A DNA stretch of 64,000 bases from Nocardioides luteus (lineage in GTDB: Bacteria > Actinomycetota > Actinomycetes > Propionibacteriales > Nocardioidaceae), in the NCBI RefSeq assembly GCF_015752315.1, contig NZ_JADOVJ010000001.1, positions 620,001 through 684,000 on the forward strand, in the 5' to 3' direction. The translations under genes were made by a program, and so were the position numbers. Positions 44,609 to 52,986 of the stretch are shown here, piece by piece (the stretch's first letter is position 1; each line of letters begins with the position of its first letter). The notes under the pieces were generated by a model that did not search any database, was not told where the DNA came from, and worked only from the letters and a program-made list of their open reading frames with translations.

Positions 44609-45211
44609 ATGACCGCCGAGGACGTTCCGCCGCGCCGAGGACGGGGTCGTCGGCCCGCCGACGAGGTCCGAGCCGACATCCTCGGCACGACGGGCGAGCT
44701 GCTCCTCACCGAGGGCATCGCCGACCTCACCTTCGACCGGGTGGCCCGGGTTGCGGGCGTCAGCAAGACCACGCTCTACAAGTGGTGGCCGTCTCGGGGT
44801 GCGCTCGCTCTCGATGGTTACTTCCACGCGGTCGAGGACACTCTGGCCTTCCCGGACACCGGCGACATCCGGGCCGATCTCCTCAGCCAGCTGCACGCCT
44901 TCGTCGCGCTGATGACCGAGACGGCCGGCGGTTCAGCGCTCCTCCAGCTGATCGGGGAGGCGCAGACGGACCCCGAGCTCGCGGCCGCGTATCGAGCCCT
45001 CTACTCCGCCGAGCGCCGCCGCCTGGCCGTGGAGCGCCTCACGGCCGCTCAGGAGGCCGGCCAGATCCGGCCGGACGTCGACGTACGAGTCCTCATCGAC
45101 CAGCTCTGGGGATCGGTCTACCACCGGCTGCTCATCCCTGACGAGCCCGTCACCCGTGAGTTCGCCACCGCCCTGGTCGCCAACCTCATGGACGGCGTCG
45201 CAGCATCCTGA
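44609..45211 (+). CDS. TetR-family transcriptional regulator
   Basis: The 200 residues have the TetR helix-turn-helix LTFDRVARVAGVSKTTLYKWW (about 40-60) after a basic N-terminus (PPRRGRGRRPAD), and a helical ligand domain. It follows the two SDR genes after a 61-base gap that holds its own -10-like TACACT, so it may be transcribed separately. It is likely to regulate the SDR pair (inference). Confidence 0.88.
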   Translation: MTAEDVPPRRGRGRRPADEVRADILGTTGELLLTEGIADLTFDRVARVAGVSKTTLYKWWPSRGALALDGYFHAVEDTLAFPDTGDIRADLLSQLHAFVALMTETAGGSALLQLIGEAQTDPELAAAYRALYSAERRRLAVERLTAAQEAGQIRPDVDVRVLIDQLWGSVYHRLLIPDEPVTREFATALVANLMDGVAAS

Positions 45212-45218
45212 GGGAGTC

Positions 45219-45830
45219 TCAGAAGACGTTGCGGGGCCGGAACTGGACCGAGATCCGGGGGCCGGCGGAGGAGACCTTGGGGATGGCGTGCTCCCAGGTG
45301 CGCTGGCAGGAGCCGCCCATGACGACCAGGTCGCCGTGGCCCATCTCGATGCTCATCCCCTTGCCGCCGCCCTGGGGCCGCAGCGCCAGACGGCGCGGGT
45401 CGCCGACGGAGACGATCGCGACCATCGTGTCGTTGCTGCGGCCGCGACCGATCCGGTCGCCGTGCCAGGCGACCGAGTCGTTGCCGTTGCGGTAGTAGCA
45501 GCAGCCCGCGGTCACGAACGGCTCGCCGAGCTCGGGCAGGTAGTGGGCGGTGAGGCGGCCGCGGGCCTCGGCGAGCCGCGGATGGGGGAGCGGGTCGCCC
45601 TGGAGGTAGGTGTGCAGGAGCCGGGGTACGTCGACGACGCGGTCGTACATCTGCCGGCGCTCCTCGCGCCACGGGACGTCGTGGACCAGGGCCGCGAAGA
45701 CGTCGTCGGGATCAGGCAGCCAGCCACGGGCGACGTCCACCCAGGCTCCGCGGTCCAGATGGATCCGCTCGTAGGTCGTCTCGGTGGTCTCGTCGTCGGT
45801 GGGGGCGAAGAGTGTTCCCTGGAAGTCCAC
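45219..45830 (-). CDS. AlkB-like 2-oxoglutarate/Fe(II) dioxygenase
   Basis: The 203 residues have the iron-binding WHGD (HxD) and the distal His in RTWEHAIPK, plus the 2-oxoglutarate-binding RISVQFR near the end, as in AlkB-type DNA/RNA dealkylases. It opens with a short segment (MDFQGTLFAP) usual for bacterial AlkB homologues of the AlkB2/3 group. GTG 45830 is the start. A TATGCT -10 and an SOS box lie directly upstream on the minus strand, so DNA damage induction is expected. It converges on the TetR gene. Confidence 0.9.
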   Translation of the reverse strand: MDFQGTLFAPTDDETTETTYERIHLDRGAWVDVARGWLPDPDDVFAALVHDVPWREERRQMYDRVVDVPRLLHTYLQGDPLPHPRLAEARGRLTAHYLPELGEPFVTAGCCYYRNGNDSVAWHGDRIGRGRSNDTMVAIVSVGDPRRLALRPQGGGKGMSIEMGHGDLVVMGGSCQRTWEHAIPKVSSAGPRISVQFRPRNVF

Positions 45831-45850
45831 TCTGGCAGCATACCTCGGGA

Positions 45851-45866
45851 TCGAACATGTGTTCTA
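45851..45866 (-). promoter_or_regulatory. SOS box (LexA site) upstream of alkB-like gene
   Basis: TCGAACATGTGTTCTA fits the actinobacterial LexA consensus TCGAAC-N4-GTTCGA with one mismatch. On the minus strand it is followed by TATGCT (45841-45836), a -10 that would start transcription at or close to GTG 45830. Confidence 0.75.
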
Positions 45867-45977
45867 GCGAAATCCTGTATTCGGGTTTCGTTGCACCTGA
45901 TCTGCCTCATCTCATTGCAATGTCACAACTTGACCAAACCCGGGACCGTACGCCATGTGTACACCTACGCTCTGCTC

Positions 45978-46691
45978 ATGGTCCGGTCGGTCGACGGTGA
46001 GCGTTCGCTCAAGCACGTCCAGATCCGGGAGTACGTCCGGGAGCTGGTCATCGGGGAGAGCCCGGGTGCGTCGGCACCCTCGGAGCGCGAGCTGGTCCAG
46101 AAGTTCAGCGTCGCCAGGGCGACCGTGCGGCAGGCGCTCGACGCGCTCGTCGCCGACGGTCTGCTGGTCCGGATCCCGGGCCGGGGCACGTTCGTGGCGC
46201 GTCCGCCGCGGGCGCAGAGTCCGGTGCTCGGGTTCAGCGAGGAGATGGCTCGCCGGGGGATGCAGGCCTCCTCCGAGACGCTGCTGCTGGGCCGGGAGAA
46301 GGCCGGGCCCACGATCGCGCGTGCGCTGGCGATCAAGGAGGGCGCGGCCGTCGTCCACTGGCGCCGTCTGCGCCGCGGCGACGGGGTGCCGATCTGCATC
46401 GAGGACGTCTATCTCGACGAGACGATCGTGCCCGGGATGCTCGAGCGCACCACGCCGACCAGCCTCTACGCCGAGCTGGCCCGCCGGCACATGCGCCCGT
46501 CGTGGGTCGACGACACGTTCCGCGCCGATGTGGCCAACATCGAGGAGGCCACGCTGCTCGGCCTCTCGGTCGGTGTGCCCGTGCTCCGCAGGCAGCGGAA
46601 GTCGGTGGCGGGGGACCGCTACGTCGAGGTCTGCCGCTCGGTCTACCGCGCCGACCGCTACGCGCTGCACCTGCAGCTCGGCCCCTCCTGA
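45978..46691 (+). CDS. GntR-family regulator (HutC/UTRA type)
   Basis: The 237 residues have a winged helix (about 15-75, with APSERELVQKFSVARATVRQ) and a UTRA ligand domain (GFSEEMARRG, RLRRGDGVPICIEDVYLD). HutC-type members respond to sugars, sugar amines or amino-acid derivatives. ATG 45978 lies 7 bases after TACGCT. A GTGTACAC palindrome just upstream may be its own operator. No target operon adjoins it. Confidence 0.88.
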   Translation: MVRSVDGERSLKHVQIREYVRELVIGESPGASAPSERELVQKFSVARATVRQALDALVADGLLVRIPGRGTFVARPPRAQSPVLGFSEEMARRGMQASSETLLLGREKAGPTIARALAIKEGAAVVHWRRLRRGDGVPICIEDVYLDETIVPGMLERTTPTSLYAELARRHMRPSWVDDTFRADVANIEEATLLGLSVGVPVLRRQRKSVAGDRYVEVCRSVYRADRYALHLQLGPS

Positions 46692-46701
46692 CGCCTGCGG
46701 C

Positions 46702-47049
46702 TCAGAGATCGCCGAGCGGGGCGACCACGTCGCCGCTCTCCTCGCACACCCAGATCGGGTCCGGGCCGCCCAGGTCGGGGGTGATGTGGAGCGAGTGCAC
46801 CGGGGCCTCGGGCGGACAGAGCGTGCACACGGGCCAGCGCTCGGAGTTCTCGTCGAAGAGCACGTCCTGCACGTCCTGGGCGACCAGGCCGGCGACGTAC
46901 GCCTTGCCCTCCGGCCACTGCTCCACCCACCAGCCGCGCTCGGTCATCGCGTCCTCGAGGGCTGAGACGGCCGCCGCGCCGGCGAGTCCGCGCGCATCGA
47001 GGTCATGGAGCACCTTCGCCCGAGCCTCGAACAGCACTGTCGTGTTCAT
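46702..47049 (-). CDS. Hypothetical protein
   Basis: The 115 residues are slightly acidic with CTLCPPEAPVHSLHITPDLGG in the middle, a CxxC pair and a following Cys (WVCEESGD) that might bind a metal. No family was recognised. ATG 47049 is chosen as the first Met of the plausible coding region; the frame continues upstream into the divergent gene. It converges on the GntR gene with 10 bases between stops. Confidence 0.65.
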   Translation of the reverse strand: MNTTVLFEARAKVLHDLDARGLAGAAAVSALEDAMTERGWWVEQWPEGKAYVAGLVAQDVQDVLFDENSERWPVCTLCPPEAPVHSLHITPDLGGPDPIWVCEESGDVVAPLGDL

Positions 47050-47128
47050 CACCGACCATTCTTGCCCACCGGTCAAGGAGGCGAGGGTCAAGCGGAAGCG
47101 CTCGCGAATTGCGGAGCAATCGCCAACA

Positions 47129-47395
47129 ATGCAGCCTGTGATTCTGATCGATCCGCCGAACGTGCCCAGTCGTGGCCGGATGTGGTCGCACCTGGCCAGC
47201 GACACCTCCTACGAGGAGCTGCACGCCTTCGCGAGCCGGATGGGGATCCCGGCCCGCGGGTTCGACCGGGACCACTACGACGTCCCGGCGGAGGCGTACG
47301 ACGACATGGTCGCCGCCGGTGCGGTCGAGGTGACGTCCCGGGCTCTGGTCTCTGCCCTGCTTGCTGCCGGCCTGCGGCGCCGCAAGCCGCGCTAG
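47129..47395 (+). CDS. DUF4031-domain protein
   Basis: The 88 residues match the DUF4031 pattern: ILIDPPNVPSRGRMWSHLAS, a middle FASRMGIPARGFDRDHYDVP and a basic tail. The function of this family is not known. ATG 47129 or GTG 47138 could start it. It is divergent from the small gene above and its stop overlaps that of the convergent MFS gene by four bases. Confidence 0.8.
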   Translation: MQPVILIDPPNVPSRGRMWSHLASDTSYEELHAFASRMGIPARGFDRDHYDVPAEAYDDMVAAGAVEVTSRALVSALLAAGLRRRKPR

Positions 47396-48627
47396 GCGGG
47401 TGACTTCTCGCCCGGGAGCGGCGCCTCCGCCGTGGGCTTCGTCATCCGCCGCACGGTGAGCCAGATCGCTGCCGCGATGAGCAGGCCGAGCCCGCCGCCG
47501 AGGATGAAGCCGCCCTGCCAGCCGATCAGGTCGATGGCGAACCCGGCGGTGGGTGCGCCGACGGCGCTGCCGAGGGTGATGGCCGAGCCGTGCCAGCCCA
47601 TCACCTCGCCGCGTACGGTCGAGGGGACGCGGCTGGTGATCGCCTCGAGCGCCGCGGTCAGGGTCGGCGCGCAGAAGAAGCCGCTGAGCAGGAGCAGCAC
47701 GGCGAACGAGACCGGACCCCAGGCGAACGCGGTGAGCACCGTCGTTGCGCCCAGCAGGACGAGCATCACCGCGGCGGACGGGTGGCGGTTGAGCGCGCCG
47801 TAGACGAGCGCGCCGACCAGGGACCCGAGCGCCCAGATCGCCATCACCAGCCCGAGGAGGGCGGTGCGGTCGAAGTCGCGCATCGCGGCCACGGTGCCGA
47901 GGTCCTCGGCGATGAGGATGAGCGAGGCGGTGAAGGTGCCGGCGAGGAGGAGTACGACGCCCGGGCTCACCCACGACGGGAGTGCGAAGCGGCGAGCCGG
48001 GGCGCCGGAGTCGCTGGGGACCGCGTCGCTCGGCACGGCCGGCTCGCCCTCGGTGATGCTCGGGTTGAGCAGCCACAGCACGATGGCCGCGGCGATCCCG
48101 AGCCACTGGGTCACCAGCAGCGCCCACGAGGTGCCGAGGTAGCTGGCGCTGAGCACGCCGATCACCGGCCCGACCATGAAGGCGAGCTCCGTCATGATCG
48201 CGTCGGCGCTGAGCGCCGCGGTGCGCTGCCCGGGTTCGACCGAGCGCAGCACGACCTGGCGAACGATCGACCAGGACGGCACGGTGAAGAGCCCGGCGAC
48301 GGCGATCAGCGCGATCAGCGGAAGGTAGCCGACCCAGGGAGCGATCGACCAGGCGATCGGGAGGATGGCCAGCGGCAGCAGGAGCGTACGCCGCAGCCCG
48401 AGGCGGTCGAGGAGACGGCCGAGCCAGGGCCCGGAGATCGCCATCGCGATCGCGAGCACCGTCGAGACCAGACCGGCCTCGGCGTAGGAGCGATCCAGGG
48501 GTCCGACCACGTGCAGGGTCACGATGACCGAGGACGCCGGCATCGGGACGCGCAGGAACAGGCCCAGCACGAGGATGCGGCGAACGTCAGGGATCCGCCA
48601 CAGGTCGGCGTACGTCTGGAAGCTCAC
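47392..48627 (-). CDS. MFS transporter
   Basis: The 411 residues contain about twelve membrane helices and the MFS cytoplasmic loop GRLLDRLGLRRTLLLPLAI between helices 2 and 3. It is of the drug/small-molecule proton-antiporter kind by general layout; substrate unknown. GTG 48627 is the start. There is no linked regulator apart from the GntR gene about 0.7 kb away. Confidence 0.9.
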   Translation of the reverse strand: MSFQTYADLWRIPDVRRILVLGLFLRVPMPASSVIVTLHVVGPLDRSYAEAGLVSTVLAIAMAISGPWLGRLLDRLGLRRTLLLPLAILPIAWSIAPWVGYLPLIALIAVAGLFTVPSWSIVRQVVLRSVEPGQRTAALSADAIMTELAFMVGPVIGVLSASYLGTSWALLVTQWLGIAAAIVLWLLNPSITEGEPAVPSDAVPSDSGAPARRFALPSWVSPGVVLLLAGTFTASLILIAEDLGTVAAMRDFDRTALLGLVMAIWALGSLVGALVYGALNRHPSAAVMLVLLGATTVLTAFAWGPVSFAVLLLLSGFFCAPTLTAALEAITSRVPSTVRGEVMGWHGSAITLGSAVGAPTAGFAIDLIGWQGGFILGGGLGLLIAAAIWLTVRRMTKPTAEAPLPGEKSPA

Positions 48628-48667
48628 CGACGGATTCTGTCACCCCGGAGGGGTATGGAACCAATTG

Positions 48668-49285
48668 TTATCGATCGGGTGACAGGTATGGTGCGAGCGT
48701 CTCCAGCTCTGCCGAGATGTTGGCCCGCGCGGCGGCCTCCCAGCTGATCCGCGCGAAGGGTGTCGAGTAGAGCGACTCCTTCTCCAGCAGCCGCTCCAGG
48801 ACCTGGGCGCGGCCGACCCGGAACTCCTCGTCGGAGAGGTGCTGATACTCCTCGCGGACGGTCGCGACGTACTCCTCGTAGCGCTCCGCCGGGGCCGCCA
48901 GGATCGCCAGATCGGCGTCGGAGAGCACTCGGCCGCCGTGGTCGTCGGGCTCCGGGTCGTGGGTCTCGGTCAGCCGCACCAGACGAGCGACCTCGGCGAC
49001 CACGTCGGGGTCCAGGTGGGCGGCCAAGGCGTCCTCGGCCCAGGTGGCCGAACGTTCCTCGGCGTCGCGCTCCCCGTCGTAGACGGAGTCGTGGAAGAAG
49101 GCCGCCAGGATGACGGTCAGCGGGTCGAAGCGCTCTCCCTCCTCCCGCAGCTCCTCGATCCGGTCCAGCACCTCGGAGAGGTGCCGGCGGTCGTGGTAGC
49201 GGCGGGTCGGCTCGTCGTACGCCGCCAGAACCTCACCGAGAAGGTCGGTCGCCTCTGGCAGCGGCCAATGTCGAGGGAGCTCCAT
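48668..49285 (-). CDS. HD-domain predicted metal-dependent phosphohydrolase
   Basis: The 205 residues show the HD-type motifs YHDRRHLSEVLDRI near the N-terminus and AAFFHDSVYDG (His-Asp metal ligands), then the later LVRLTETHD and DADLAILAAP segments. Family members are metal-dependent hydrolases without a defined substrate. ATG 49285 is followed by MELPRHWPLP. It lies just 17 bases downstream of serA on the same strand. Confidence 0.85.
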   Translation of the reverse strand: MELPRHWPLPEATDLLGEVLAAYDEPTRRYHDRRHLSEVLDRIEELREEGERFDPLTVILAAFFHDSVYDGERDAEERSATWAEDALAAHLDPDVVAEVARLVRLTETHDPEPDDHGGRVLSDADLAILAAPAERYEEYVATVREEYQHLSDEEFRVGRAQVLERLLEKESLYSTPFARISWEAAARANISAELETLAPYLSPDR

Positions 49286-49302
49286 GGGCCAGAACGCTAG
49301 CG

Positions 49303-50499
49303 TCAGGCGTGGTAGGCGCGCACCCACCTGGTGTGCGGGTTGCCCGCGATCTTCTCCAGCGTCGTGGGCGGAACGCTGGTCACATCGGTGACCACGAAGC
49401 CGGTCTCGCCGCTGGTGGCCAGGTACTGACCGGTCACGTTGACACCCTCGGAGGCGAGCAGGTTGTTGAGCTCGGCGAGCACTCCGGGGACGCTGTCGTG
49501 CAGCAGCGCGAGCCGCGAGCCCCCGGCCATCGGCGGCGGCTGGACGGCCGGCAGGTTGACGCTCAGGGCGGTCGAACCGGCGCCGACGAAGTCGCGCAGC
49601 TTGCCGGAGACGAACCAGCCGATCTCCTCCTGGGCCTCCTGCGTGGAGCCGCCCACGTGGGGGGTCAGGATGACGTTGTCGAGGCCCTGCAGCGGGCTCT
49701 CGAAGGCGTCCCCCTGGGCCTTGGGCTCGATCGGGAAGACGTCGAGCGCGGCACCGGCGATGTGTCCGGACTCGATGTGCTTGCGCAGCGCGTCGTTGTC
49801 GACCAGGAAGCCGCGCGCGGCGTTGATGAAGAGCGAGCGCGGCTTCATCTTCGCGAACTGCTCCTCGCCGAACATGCCCAGGTTGCCCGGACGTCCGTCG
49901 ATGTGGATGGAGACCACGTCGGCCTCCTCCAGGAGCGCATCGAGCGACTTCATCCGGCGCGCGTTGCCGTGGGCGAGGCGGTCGGCGATGTCGTAGAAGA
50001 TGACGTACATCCCCAGCGCCTCGGCGACGTTGGACAGCTGGGTGCCGATGTTGCCGTAGCCGATGATGCCGAGCGTGCGGCCGCGGACCTCGTGGGAGCC
50101 CTTGGCGGACTTGTCCCAGACGCCGGCGTGCATCTTCTCGGTCTTCTCCGGCAGCCGCCGGGCCAGGGAGATGATGTAGCCGATGACCAGCTCGACGACC
50201 GAGCGGGTGTTGGAGTAGGGGGCGTTGAAGACGGCCACGCCACGCTCCGCCGCCCCGGCCAGGTCGACCTGGTTGGTGCCGATGCAGAAGCAGCCGATCG
50301 CCTTGAGGTCGGTGGCCGCGTCCAGCACTCGCGGGGTGATGTGGGTGTTGGAGCGGATGCCGAGCAGCGTCACGCCGGGCAGGTCGGCCACCAGCTCGTC
50401 CTCGGAGAGGGACTTGCTGCGCAGCTCGACCTCGAAGCCGGCCTTCTCGAGGTTCTCGACAGCGACGGGATGGATGTTCTCCAGGAGCAGCGCCTTCAT
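49303..50499 (-). CDS. serA: D-3-phosphoglycerate dehydrogenase
   Basis: This NAD enzyme carries out the first step of serine synthesis, oxidising 3-phosphoglycerate. The 398 residues have GIRSNTHIT, the NAD motif GYGNIG, the catalytic Arg (NAARGFLVD), Glu and TPHVGGSTQEAQ (His), and a C-terminal ACT-like domain (DSVPGVLAELNNLLASEGVN). It is the E. coli-like length with one ACT domain, so it may be feedback-inhibited by serine. The ATG start is at 50499. Confidence 0.94.
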   Translation of the reverse strand: MKALLLENIHPVAVENLEKAGFEVELRSKSLSEDELVADLPGVTLLGIRSNTHITPRVLDAATDLKAIGCFCIGTNQVDLAGAAERGVAVFNAPYSNTRSVVELVIGYIISLARRLPEKTEKMHAGVWDKSAKGSHEVRGRTLGIIGYGNIGTQLSNVAEALGMYVIFYDIADRLAHGNARRMKSLDALLEEADVVSIHIDGRPGNLGMFGEEQFAKMKPRSLFINAARGFLVDNDALRKHIESGHIAGAALDVFPIEPKAQGDAFESPLQGLDNVILTPHVGGSTQEAQEEIGWFVSGKLRDFVGAGSTALSVNLPAVQPPPMAGGSRLALLHDSVPGVLAELNNLLASEGVNVTGQYLATSGETGFVVTDVTSVPPTTLEKIAGNPHTRWVRAYHA

Positions 50500-50573
50500 G
50501 GCTCAAGCCTAAGGCGCGCGGCGTACGCCTCCTCAATCGCGCCCGAGGGCCGGACGCCGGTCCGTGGCGGTTC

Positions 50574-51443
50574 TCAGGACCAGTAGATGACCACGCCGTC
50601 GCCGATGTTCACCTGGTCGTAGAGCGAGGTGATGGCGCCGTAGTCGCGTACGTTGACGCAGCCGTGGGAGGCGCCGTTGTAGCCGTTGGCGGCGAAGTCG
50701 GGGGAGTAGTGGACCGCCTGGCCGCCCGAGAAGAACATCGCGAACGGCATCGGCGTCTTGTAGATGGAGGAGACGTGGTCGCGGCTCTTCGCGAAGACCG
50801 AGAACTGGCCCTCGCGGGTGGGCAGCTCCTGCGAGCCGAAGCGCACCTCGACGCTCATCTGCACCGTGCCGCCGACGACCCAGCGCAGCATCGAGGTGGA
50901 CTTGTCGATGCACATCACCCGGCCGGTCAGGCAGCGCGGGTCGAGCTTGCCCGCCGGGACCGGGGGCGGGGCGTTGGTCAGCTCGGCCTCGGTCGGCTCG
51001 CGGGTCATCGCGTGGAGCCGGTCAAGCGTCGTCTGGTCCACGAACCCGGTCACCGCGATGCCGCGCTTGGCCTGGAAGCCGGAGACGGCCTCGGTGGTGA
51101 CGTTGCCGTAGAACCCGGTCACGCCGGCGTTGAACCACCCGATCTGCTTCAGGCGCGCCTGCAGGTCACGTACGTCGTCGCCGCTGTCGCCCTTGCCGAA
51201 CAGTCGCGGGCCCGAGGTGGGGGCCGGCTTCGGCTTGGGCTTCGGCTTCGCGCTGGGCGTCGGTGTCGGCGTGGCGCTCGTCGACGGGCTCGCCGCCGAG
51301 GAGGAGGGGGCGGTCGAGGCGCTGGCCTCGGGGGCGGCGGCCGGCTCGGTGGCGCATGCCGCGAACGTGGTTGCCAGCAGGGCGGCGAGCGCCCCCGCGA
51401 TCATTGCCCGCTTGACCATCTTCATCGCCTCGCTCCGGACCAT
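50574..51443 (-). CDS. L,D-transpeptidase lipoprotein with peptidoglycan-binding domain
   Basis: The 289 residues start with a lipoprotein signal (lipobox TTFAAC), a Ser/Pro/Lys linker, a PG-binding-1 domain (about 85-150, DVRDLQARLKQIGWFNAGVT) and a C-terminal YkuD domain with the catalytic HGC motif (ASHGCVNV) and the upstream His (VHYSPDF). It makes 3-3 cross-links or attaches proteins in the cell wall, outside the membrane. Start ATG 51443 follows TAACCT by 8 bases; ATG 51425 with GGAG upstream is possible. Confidence 0.92.
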   Translation of the reverse strand: MVRSEAMKMVKRAMIAGALAALLATTFAACATEPAAAPEASASTAPSSSAASPSTSATPTPTPSAKPKPKPKPAPTSGPRLFGKGDSGDDVRDLQARLKQIGWFNAGVTGFYGNVTTEAVSGFQAKRGIAVTGFVDQTTLDRLHAMTREPTEAELTNAPPPVPAGKLDPRCLTGRVMCIDKSTSMLRWVVGGTVQMSVEVRFGSQELPTREGQFSVFAKSRDHVSSIYKTPMPFAMFFSGGQAVHYSPDFAANGYNGASHGCVNVRDYGAITSLYDQVNIGDGVVIYWS

Positions 51444-51540
51444 GGCCCTTCAGGTTAGATCGGGCCGACGACATACTGATGCCCGAACGGGGTCCTCCGG
51501 TTGCATTTCTTCGGGAGATGTCCCGCGTGACGGGACGATC

Positions 51541-52227
51541 TCAACGAGATGGTCGAGCGAGGCCGCTGAACCAGCGGCGCAGGGTCCGCTTCAGCCGGTG
51601 TCGCGCGCCGTTGCAGGCGACCAGCGGCAGCACGAGACCGGCCCGGTCGGCGTCGGCCAGCTCGCGCAGCAGGATCTCCGCGGCCACCCGGGTGTCGTCG
51701 CCGGCGTCGTGCGCCTTCAGCTGCTCGACCGCGTAGTAGGCGGCGATGGTGGCCAAGGACTTGTCCGGCACGTCGAGGGCGAGCGCCTTCGCGAACCGCA
51801 TCGTGCACAACCAGTCCAGGACCTCGAGCCGCACCCCTGCACGGTCGGACTCCACCGCCACGAACGCCCAGTCGAACGCGGCGTTGTGGGCCACGAAGAC
51901 CCGGCCGGCGAGGCGCTCGGCGATCGTGGCGGCGACGTCGCGGAACGGCGGGGCCCCGGCGAGATCGGCGGTGGTCAGGCCGTGGACCTCGACCGGTCCC
52001 GGGTCGACGCCGGCACCTGGGTTGACCAGCGTCTCCCACTCCGACTCCGCAGTGCCGTCGGCGGCGATCTGGCGGATCGCCACCTGGATCACGCGGTCGC
52101 GGTAGGGGTCGAGCCCGGTGGTCTCGACGTCGAGGACCGCGAAGCCCCGTCGGTTGCCCCGGGCTTCGCTTCGGCCGCGCGATTCGGTGGTGGTCACGGT
52201 GCTGACGCTATCGGTGAGCACCGACAC
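51541..52227 (-). CDS. DnaQ-like 3'-5' exonuclease
   Basis: The 228 residues are a DEDDh-type exonuclease: ExoI DVETTGLDP, ExoII HNAAFDWAF and ExoIII HDAGDDTR. It is a stand-alone proofreading-type nuclease like the DnaQ epsilon fold but without polymerase-binding tail. A basic C-terminus (RHRLKRTLRRW) may bind nucleic acid. The role in repair or RNA turnover cannot be decided from sequence. Confidence 0.9.
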   Translation of the reverse strand: MSVLTDSVSTVTTTESRGRSEARGNRRGFAVLDVETTGLDPYRDRVIQVAIRQIAADGTAESEWETLVNPGAGVDPGPVEVHGLTTADLAGAPPFRDVAATIAERLAGRVFVAHNAAFDWAFVAVESDRAGVRLEVLDWLCTMRFAKALALDVPDKSLATIAAYYAVEQLKAHDAGDDTRVAAEILLRELADADRAGLVLPLVACNGARHRLKRTLRRWFSGLARPSR

Positions 52228-52241
52228 TCGAGCCGGGCCCG

Positions 52242-52652
52242 TCAGATCGTCAGCGCCACGATGCCGGCGATGACGAGCAACAGCACCACCAGGACGGCGA
52301 CCAGCGCGAGCACGCCGGGCTTCTTCTGCTTGACGTGCCCGATCGCGCCCTTCTGGAACGTCGTGGCCGGCGCGGCGTAGAAGACCGGGACGGTCTGTCC
52401 CTCGGCGACGTCGAAGCTCAGCGACGCCCTACCGAACTTCCAGGTCCACTGGGTGTACATGTCGACGTTCCAGTGGCCCGGCGGCACCGGGAAGACGTTG
52501 CGGCCGTACCGGGTCGGCATCTGGTGGCCGTTGAGGAGCACCGTCGGCACGATCATGTTCGAGGTCATGTGACTGCCCTGGATGGTCAGGTCGATCCACC
52601 CCACGGGCGGCTGTCCGGGCACTGGCTGGCCCGGCTGGTCCGGCATCGTCAT
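52242..52652 (-). CDS. Tail-anchored hypothetical protein
   Basis: The 136 residues have a Pro/Gln-rich start, a small beta-rich domain (GWIDLTIQGSHMTSNMIVPT to VPVFYAAP) and a C-terminal membrane helix (VLALVAVLVVLLLVIAGIVAL). No family was recognised. It may be a small membrane-tethered protein of the kind found near cell envelope genes. It follows the exonuclease locus on the minus strand by 14 bases. Confidence 0.75.
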   Translation of the reverse strand: MTMPDQPGQPVPGQPPVGWIDLTIQGSHMTSNMIVPTVLLNGHQMPTRYGRNVFPVPPGHWNVDMYTQWTWKFGRASLSFDVAEGQTVPVFYAAPATTFQKGAIGHVKQKKPGVLALVAVLVVLLLVIAGIVALTI

Positions 52653-52689
52653 GGGCGCATCATGCCCGATCGGGCAGAGGCGTCGCCGA

Positions 52690-52986
52690 TCAGATGTCGA
52701 CGCTCCCGCCGTCGCGCCAGTAGAAGCCGCCCTCGCGCATCATGAACCCCTCCTCGTAGAGGTAGCGGCGCAGCGCGGCGACGTCCTCGTGGAAGCGGCC
52801 CAGGATCTCGTTGACCTCCCGCTCGGGATAGACCTTCCCGAGCTCGAAGGACTGCGCGAGCTGGTTGAGCACCACCAGCTTCTTGACGTGCTTCGACGGG
52901 ATCGTGAGCAGCCGGCCGTCCTTGCCGAAGAACCGTCTCAGGGTCTCGGCGTCGTCGGGTCGGGGCTGCCAGGTCGCGCGGGTCAC
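52690..52986 (-). CDS. DUF2087-domain protein
   Basis: The 98 residues match the DUF2087 pattern (FFGKDGRLLTIPSKHVKKL, VYPEREVNEILGRFHED, RRYLYEEGFMMREGGFYWR), often a C-terminal domain of bacterial regulators or a stand-alone protein; it has a winged-helix-like look. GTG 52986 overlaps the stop of the preceding epimerase by four bases (GTGA), so the two are translated together. Confidence 0.85.
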   Translation of the reverse strand: MTRATWQPRPDDAETLRRFFGKDGRLLTIPSKHVKKLVVLNQLAQSFELGKVYPEREVNEILGRFHEDVAALRRYLYEEGFMMREGGFYWRDGGSVDI

